DNA from: an uncultured Granulosicoccaceae bacterium
Lineage (GTDB): Bacteria; Pseudomonadota; Gammaproteobacteria; Granulosicoccales; Granulosicoccaceae
Direction: 5' to 3'
Length of the DNA stretch: 38,001 bases
Assembly (NCBI GenBank): GCA_937998875.1
Contig: CALLBO010000117.1
Coordinates: 1 to 38,001, forward strand
Under the pieces are notes generated by a model. The model was not told where the DNA came from. It was given only the letters and a program-made list of their open reading frames with translations, and did not search any database. Every line of letters starts with the position of its first letter. The stretch's first letter is position 1. Positions 34,801-38,001 of this stretch are shown in pieces. A program made the position numbers and the translations under genes.

Positions 34801-34954
34801 TGCAGAAGGTATAGAAACCCGTTACCAACATGAATTTGTAAAAAAATTGGGCTGCATAGAAGGTCAGGGGTTTTACTTTAGTAAACCTGTATCCGCCGAC
34901 GAGATCACCGATATGCTTCTGCAGGACGTTGGCAGCTTGAAATGGGCTGCCTAG
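31892..34954 (+). CDS. LacI-type sensor joined to GGDEF and EAL domains
   Basis: The 1020-residue soluble protein starts at a GTG directly before a LacI/GalR-type periplasmic-binding-protein fold (about residues 8-295): TIAILTDTYADYQKAL, VLVDDRMGMEDLVRHL, DAIVAANDAMALSAARA and IPGDIAVTGFDDT. It has no helix-turn-helix, signal peptide or membrane helix. A middle region (about 300-580) has no clear domain but may be GAF-like. The GGDEF domain has an intact GGDEF at residues 657-661 and no RxxD inhibitory site. The EAL domain has EALMRW at 787-792, EITESA, DDFGTGYSS at 911, KIDRSF and AEGIET, so both catalytic sites look complete. It should make or break cyclic-di-GMP in response to a small cytoplasmic ligand, probably a sugar. 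Confidence 0.92.
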   Translation: MTNNPTTIAILTDTYADYQKALVDRISIECNRRGYGALCITGRELESYLPVEQSGVLGGRLYSLLQGNVLSGLISLTGTIENGVDPVELEDFIGQFEVPKVSIGLELPGMPNVLVDDRMGMEDLVRHLIVSTKAKNIAFVQGFENDPYSDQREDIYRRVLAEAGCRVSESFVVRGNYDTYETYRVVSDLLRSDGDQIDAIVAANDAMALSAARAITSLGYDIPGDIAVTGFDDTGEASRHSPALTTVRQPLTAMAFQSVDLLVSQLMAPGKAKCESQVRVVKSELIIRGSTILGREGPEGDCRDSHSIDDLYDQIMFSMSGLPVPDNVNLRSLTDCLWKTLGDGGEHLSCMLKKSLLNDVTPATQHWWSNLCHQMESYSARMLLSTPKKRFIPVVVAALSVVKERIWAISMEREFDINQLRNAHAIMHLQMSSCTTQEDILATTTTWLECINPQRWFLVWYKSPLEKPDVEAKLTQVYGKGNSVSSCGECFESRQVLPDYLLSEFNEGLMALSPIHAGGLHFGYLLIDPIGVKSVDIASVSVSISNAMRGLYLTSKLNQKTDDLENANIELNQLAKYDGLTGLPNRWHFHQTLEQEFARSIDEDKSLALLFIDLDGFKAVNDNMGHDAGDKLLFIISKRLQRGMDTVNGYSFVARLGGDEFTMIVTVDRQSSQQVLAELSLTLLRLVAQPCKINGQSVVVSASIGYSIKSAEVQDTESLLGQADRAMYKAKATGRNCFIAYSPSIENINNHRMHLVQKLRNGLMNGDLQVHYQPRVDLSTGQICGAEALMRWSEIGEDGPVVVASPDDFIPAAERAGLIKELDFTALEQCLSQILRWRQYGIDIVISVNVSVVCLQQESFVSDVLKRIEHYQVKPSSIELEITESAAMGDVEANFTKLSMLKEAGVQLSIDDFGTGYSSLSYLKKFPVDNLKIDRSFIMEITEENGEIVAETAVVRAIVALGKSMRIGLVAEGIETRYQHEFVKKLGCIEGQGFYFSKPVSADEITDMLLQDVGSLKWAA

Positions 34955-35090
34955 ACAGCATCATCATGCAGGGATTGCTATCGCTGCCCGTTAAATACTC
35001 TGGCGGCGCGTCCACCATCCGGATCTACGTAGGAACATACCCTACCTAATGCGACCCAAGATCGCCTGATAACTGTTCTTCGATAACCCG

Positions 35091-35265
35091 TGTATCCGCC
35101 CTGAATCATCTGCAAGTACCCAACTGAATCAAATCGCCGTTGATATAGGTTTCAAAAAAAACCTCCGGTATGGTTAAGTCGCGTGGTTGCGGAATGGAGG
35201 GCCCTGAAGTCTTTATGAAGGTGGCGTACCAAGTCTGCGGGGTTATGCCTGTTTTTGACTATCAG
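35091..35265 (+). pseudogene. Possible decayed C-terminal piece of an AraC-family regulator
   Basis: One frame from 35091 encodes ...TQLNQIAVDIGFKKNLRYG and stops at a TAA at 35175-35177; this resembles the second helix-turn-helix of AraC proteins (L-x-x-I-A-x-x-x-G-F). A neighbouring frame, one base shifted, then gives EVFMKVAYQVCGVMPVFDYQ, like the segment that ends the AraC domain (F-x-x-x-x-G-x-x-P-x-x-Y/F). The order and spacing are right for one broken gene. The match is short and could be chance. Confidence 0.35.
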
Positions 35266-35318
35266 CATACGTGTTTAGTAAGGAACCCTCTTGCTAAAAC
35301 CCACTACGTATGGCAATT

Positions 35319-36212
35319 TTATCCAGCGCGAAAAGGTAGGCGTAGCACCCGCAAAAACTCCCCGTATTTTGGATAGCCCCCGGGATCAAATACTCCAAGC
35401 CTCGCAGGTGCGTTCCCGGGCTTATAGACGAACGTCCCGAAAAGGAGGTCGTACAGCGACAGCGTCGCCCCATAGTTCTTTCCTTCCGCCTGCTTTGCAC
35501 TGTGATGATATCGATGGAGTTCAGGTCCGATAAAAAAGTAGTTCATAAAGCCGATTCTGATATCCACGTTAAAGTGGCTTAGCAACCCGTGCATAGAGTT
35601 AACCATCAGAAATACGGTAACTACCAATTCGTCATAGCCCATCACCCAAATCGGTACAACTATAATAAAACTCTGCACCAGTATTGCGTTGATTGGATGC
35701 CCCGCAACGTGCATCACAATGTAGACCTTGTCTGGTAAATGATGGGCGCTGTGTACTCGCCACATAAACTGTCCGAGCGTTCCTTTGCCTTCGTGTTCAA
35801 ACCGATGCAGTCCATACTGCAATGCTTCAAAAACCAACAGTAGAACGATTAGCTGTATAAAGAACGGCCACTGTGAAGCATAGCCGTCTTCCTGTCCTGC
35901 CGTAGAGATTGCGTAGATCCCTAACAGGGATGAAAACACACCCACCGCAGCGCCATTGGTAACCAGATACTTCATATCACTCACGAAACTCGAAGCTGTC
36001 ATGGACCATCGTTGCTGGTAAGGCACTATTCGTTCGAGTGCTATATAAATGCTTACCAGTGTGATAACAAGCAACAGCCAGGCATCACGAGATTCTATCC
36101 ACCCGTATCGAATAGTCTGAATCATGGCGAACAGGTACAACCAGGAGAATGGATAGACTCCCCAGCGTACAAGTTTTCGGAATTTTGCTTCTGGAAGTGT
36201 GGATCCAGTCAT
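35319..36212 (-). CDS. Sterol-desaturase/fatty-acid-hydroxylase family membrane protein
   Basis: The 297-residue protein has four or more membrane helices and the three histidine boxes of the diiron hydroxylase family: LHRFEHE, HSAHHLP and HRYHHS, with a further conserved His in the membrane part (HGLLSHFNVDIR). These enzymes hydroxylate or desaturate lipids. I chose the ATG at 36212, which has AGGTG upstream and leaves operator 1 outside the gene; an ATG at 36227 lies inside that operator. It is divergent from the TetR gene, which probably controls it. Confidence 0.88.
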   Translation of the reverse strand: MTGSTLPEAKFRKLVRWGVYPFSWLYLFAMIQTIRYGWIESRDAWLLLVITLVSIYIALERIVPYQQRWSMTASSFVSDMKYLVTNGAAVGVFSSLLGIYAISTAGQEDGYASQWPFFIQLIVLLLVFEALQYGLHRFEHEGKGTLGQFMWRVHSAHHLPDKVYIVMHVAGHPINAILVQSFIIVVPIWVMGYDELVVTVFLMVNSMHGLLSHFNVDIRIGFMNYFFIGPELHRYHHSAKQAEGKNYGATLSLYDLLFGTFVYKPGNAPARLGVFDPGGYPKYGEFLRVLRLPFRAG

Positions 36213-36222
36213 TTGCACACCT

Positions 36223-36238
36223 GTCATTTAATGGACAT
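36223..36238. promoter_or_regulatory. Operator copy 1, TGTC-N8-GACA type
   Basis: TGTCATTTAATGGACA matches the site at 36293-36308 at 12 of 16 bases, with identical half-sites TGTC and GGACA and a shared central TTTA. It lies just upstream of the hydroxylase start, where a bound repressor would block its expression. It is followed by another inverted pair, TAATGG/CCATTA (36229-36248). Confidence 0.6.
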
Positions 36239-36292
36239 GTGGCCATTATGTGTGCCAGCATAAGAACCGACCAGATCATTTATATCCAATCT

Positions 36293-36308
36293 GTCTTTTA
36301 CAGGACAG
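36293..36308. promoter_or_regulatory. Operator copy 2 in the extended palindrome AATCTGTC/GACAGATT
   Basis: TGTCTTTTACAGGACA is the second copy of the 16-base motif, and here the symmetry extends to 8-base arms, AATCTGTC at 36288-36295 and GACAGATT at 36304-36311. It lies 30 bases before the TetR ATG, so the regulator probably represses its own gene too. Confidence 0.65.
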
Positions 36309-36337
36309 ATTAATGAAATTTGAACGGAAATGACTCT

Positions 36338-36877
36338 ATGGATCGTCGTGTAAAACGGACCCGCAATAACCTGGTTCAGGCACTTCCAAATTTAATGAGG
36401 CGATATGAATGGGACACAATTAACATTCAACTGTTGTGCGATCATGCTGACGTGTCCAGATCTGCGTTTTACACCCACTTTAAAAGTAAGTCAGACGTTC
36501 TCGAACACTGCTTTTATCGACTCGAGGAGGAGTTGTTAGAATCCACCGAAAATAGGGGCCTGGACTCGCACGGCACATTGCAATTTATACCCAACTTGCT
36601 TAGTCATGTGGAATCACACTGCGACTTGTTGAAAAAAAATGCATCATCTGCCGGAGGATTGGTTATTCTGAACCGGTTCAGATCTCTGGTGAAAAATCTA
36701 ACTAAAAATGAGTTTGACGGATGTAGTAATTATCAATTGGGGGTGGATCAATTGACATTTATCACCGGTGGTACATTCGCTATGTTGGAGCAATGGAACG
36801 AAGAACAATGCGAAACATCAGTCAAGGCACTTACTGAACGAATCGACGCCTTGGTGGATGGGCATCTTCGCAATTAA
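36338..36877 (+). CDS. TetR-family transcriptional regulator
   Basis: The 179-residue protein has an N-terminal TetR helix-turn-helix: RRVKRTRNNLVQALPNL, then INIQLLCDHADVSRSAFYTHFKSKSDVL, which matches the recognition helix pattern S-x-x-x-F-Y-x-H-F. The C-terminal ligand domain is short and unclassified. The ATG at 36338 is preferred over a TTG at 36320 because the domain begins directly after it. It faces the hydroxylase gene across a gap with two copies of one operator. Confidence 0.9.
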   Translation: MDRRVKRTRNNLVQALPNLMRRYEWDTINIQLLCDHADVSRSAFYTHFKSKSDVLEHCFYRLEEELLESTENRGLDSHGTLQFIPNLLSHVESHCDLLKKNASSAGGLVILNRFRSLVKNLTKNEFDGCSNYQLGVDQLTFITGGTFAMLEQWNEEQCETSVKALTERIDALVDGHLRN

Positions 36878-36943
36878 TCAGTTCGTGGTGCTAAGTATCC
36901 AGCCGCGAAGTGTCATCTCAAATATCGTTGTAGTCACTCACAA

Positions 36944-37270
36944 CTACAATTGTGAAGCTCGTTTCAGTAGTTTTCTGAGCTCAGTAAAGTTTACCTGCTC
37001 TAAGACAGAGTAGTTAATATGACGCCGCCGCTTACCGGAACCCAGTAATAAACCATTGGGATCTTTTAACTCTGCACCCCTGCTGAATGATATCTGCACG
37101 TGTTGCTTGTGTATAAACAGACCACAAAACTGCCCCTCTTTTTCATCTGGCTTTAAGGTAAATAGACTACCACCGTATTTTTGAACAGTCTCACATTCAG
37201 GAACGGACTCAAGAATGAAAGCCTCTAACTCATCAGCGAGCGCCGCCATATCGAGAGTGTTGTCGTCCAT
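36944..37270 (-). CDS. DUF1801 domain protein
   Basis: The 108-residue protein has the DUF1801 pattern: an early helix ALADELEAFILESVPECETVQKYGG, then SLFTLKPDEKEGQFCGLFIHKQHVQISFSRG-like strands, and a C-terminal NFTELRKLLKRA helix. Members are small alpha/beta proteins of unknown function, sometimes described as iron-chaperone-like. The ATG at 37270 has AAGGGG eight bases upstream; a longer frame to 37315 has no such site. It lies 27 bases after the repeat-protein fragment on the same strand. Confidence 0.8.
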   Translation of the reverse strand: MDDNTLDMAALADELEAFILESVPECETVQKYGGSLFTLKPDEKEGQFCGLFIHKQHVQISFSRGAELKDPNGLLLGSGKRRRHINYSVLEQVNFTELRKLLKRASQL

Positions 37271-37296
37271 ACCTGTAGCCCCTTTTCGGGAAATTT

Positions 37297-37599
37297 CTAT
37301 TGCACTACCACACAAGACTGGCCGAGCTCCGGCCTATCAGGTGGTTCTTTCCACCCCCAGCCATCACCGTCAGTGTCTATGCAAGGTAGCAAGTCGTAGA
37401 TAGATGCGTCGACTGGAGTATTTGATGCGGGTATCTGGCAGGTATCTGTGCCAGTCCAGCCCCAGCCATCGCCGTCTGTATCTATACAAATCAGTTCCCT
37501 GTTCTCTGTATCCGCCTCGATGGCGACTGGTTCTGGTACGCAGCCATCAATGCCATTCCAACCCCACCCGTCTAGAGAACCAGTGTTTTCATAGTTTGC
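37297..37599 (-). pseudogene. Start-less C-terminal fragment with CIDTDGDGWGW repeats
   Basis: An open frame of 100 codons follows an in-frame TAA at 37602-37600 and ends at a TAG at 37299-37297, but has no ATG, GTG or TTG near its beginning. It encodes three repeats: SLDGWGWNGIDGC, CIDTDGDGWGWTGTDTC and CIDTDGDGWGWKEPP...SC. Each has an Asp-rich calcium-loop-like core, a Trp pair and a Cys pair. Such modules occur in secreted polysaccharide-degrading proteins; a degenerate copy is in the GH12 protein of this window (residues 129-149). The absence of a start points to a truncated gene. Confidence 0.6.
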
Positions 37600-37714
37600 T
37601 TATTCACATGACTGGAAAGTGCATATTACCCGCTACCACCTATCACGTCATGACGAAATTTGTGATTTTAGAACCGAACGCCATTTCTCTGGTCCCGGGT
37701 TGTCTCCTTCCAGG

Positions 37715-38001
37715 TCATGTGTTCGTTACGGCTTTGTTTTCAAGCAGTTCAATCTCTACAAAGGCACATTCGAAATCATTACCATTAATCACATCGTGCT
37801 GTATCCCGAGATCCCGATAATACGGAAGCCCTTTGGTGAGTTCTGCCGTGGTTCTTGAACCATCAGGATGATCAATCTCCAGAATACCAGTGAACATCGG
37901 TACGACAATGTAGTCAAACTCATGGGTATGCCACCCGGTGTTATCACCTTTCTTTGGAAATCGCCATTCTGTCACCCTTACACGATCATTATCTATGCTA
38001 A
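37715..38001 (-). CDS. Cupin domain protein, 5' end outside the window
   Basis: The frame is open to the right edge, beginning ...SIDNDRVRVTEWRFPKKGD, so the true start lies beyond base 38001 and an internal GTG at 37975 is not the start. A small cupin barrel is visible: GWHTHEFDYIVVPMFTG with the metal-binding His pair, and GIQHDVINGND with a further His. Proteins of this type bind a metal ion; the substrate is unknown. It is preceded on the left by a 115-base gap with no gene. Confidence 0.8.
   Translation of the reverse strand, partial: SIDNDRVRVTEWRFPKKGDNTGWHTHEFDYIVVPMFTGILEIDHPDGSRTTAELTKGLPYYRDLGIQHDVINGNDFECAFVEIELLENKAVTNT

Noticed and set aside
37297..37380. Suspected frameshift in the third DGDGWGW repeat
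   Set aside because: A careful recount of the G run (five Gs) gives an uninterrupted frame through the final SCVVVQ stop, so only the start is missing.
37404..37820. A 138-codon plus-strand open frame near the right edge
   Set aside because: It is antisense to the repeat fragment and the cupin gene, both of which have recognisable protein sequence.
1..38001. Search for tRNA, rRNA, CRISPR arrays and intact transposases
   Set aside because: No cloverleaf, rRNA-like stretch, regularly spaced repeat array or transposase frame was seen by eye; a covariance-model scan would be decisive for small RNAs.

Overview
The window looks like a chromosomal stretch of a heterotrophic, probably marine, Gram-negative bacterium, most likely a gammaproteobacterium. 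This is inferred from lipoprotein and Sec signals, AmpG/MurQ-type muropeptide recycling, a tripartite tricarboxylate transporter and a secreted GH12 glucanase. I see no rRNA, tRNA, CRISPR array, phage gene or intact transposase.

Layout. (1) 1-2119: a possible gene tail, a short repeat, a small membrane protein and a secreted GH12 endoglucanase on the minus strand. (2) 2343-10259: an organic-acid module. A solute-binding protein, a TctE-type kinase and a TctD-type regulator read leftwards. TctC, TctB, TctA, an AtuA-like protein and a DUF4387 partner read rightwards. A palindromic putative operator lies between the two arms. (3) 10452-14993: a YHS-domain secreted protein, a vanadium-haloperoxidase/PAP2-type secreted enzyme, an EamA-type exporter and a small basic membrane protein. 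(4) 15207-25701: MurQ, an SRPBCC protein, an S41 protease lipoprotein, an M48 protease lipoprotein and a TlpA-like thioredoxin. Then follows a tight muropeptide-recycling group: M19 dipeptidase, cytoplasmic T7-lysozyme-like amidase, AmpG permease and a GH84 beta-N-acetylglucosaminidase, with a divergent NlpC/P60 peptidase. (5) 25793-28428: a DUF4159 protein, a frameshifted BON-domain gene, a PPOX flavoprotein and a two-TM ion channel. (6) 28454-31354: an operon of a Rieske oxygenase and two SDR dehydrogenases, with a short remnant resembling the start of a BKACE (DUF849) gene between the SDRs. (7) 31892-34954: a 1020-residue cytoplasmic protein joining a LacI-type sugar-binding domain to GGDEF and EAL domains. 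(8) 35091-38001: an AraC-like remnant, a sterol-desaturase-family hydroxylase divergent from a TetR regulator with two copies of one operator, a DUF1801 protein, a start-less fragment of a Cys/Asp/Trp repeat protein, and a cupin running off the right edge.

How parts may work together. The transporter, its two-component system and the AtuA/DUF4387 pair look like one substrate-induced uptake and catabolism unit. AmpG, the amidase, the peptidases, MurQ and probably the GH84 enzyme could form a full recycling route in which GH84 stands in for NagZ. The right third carries several decayed genes (BON frameshift, BKACE-like piece, AraC-like piece, repeat-protein tail), suggesting ongoing gene loss or rearrangement.
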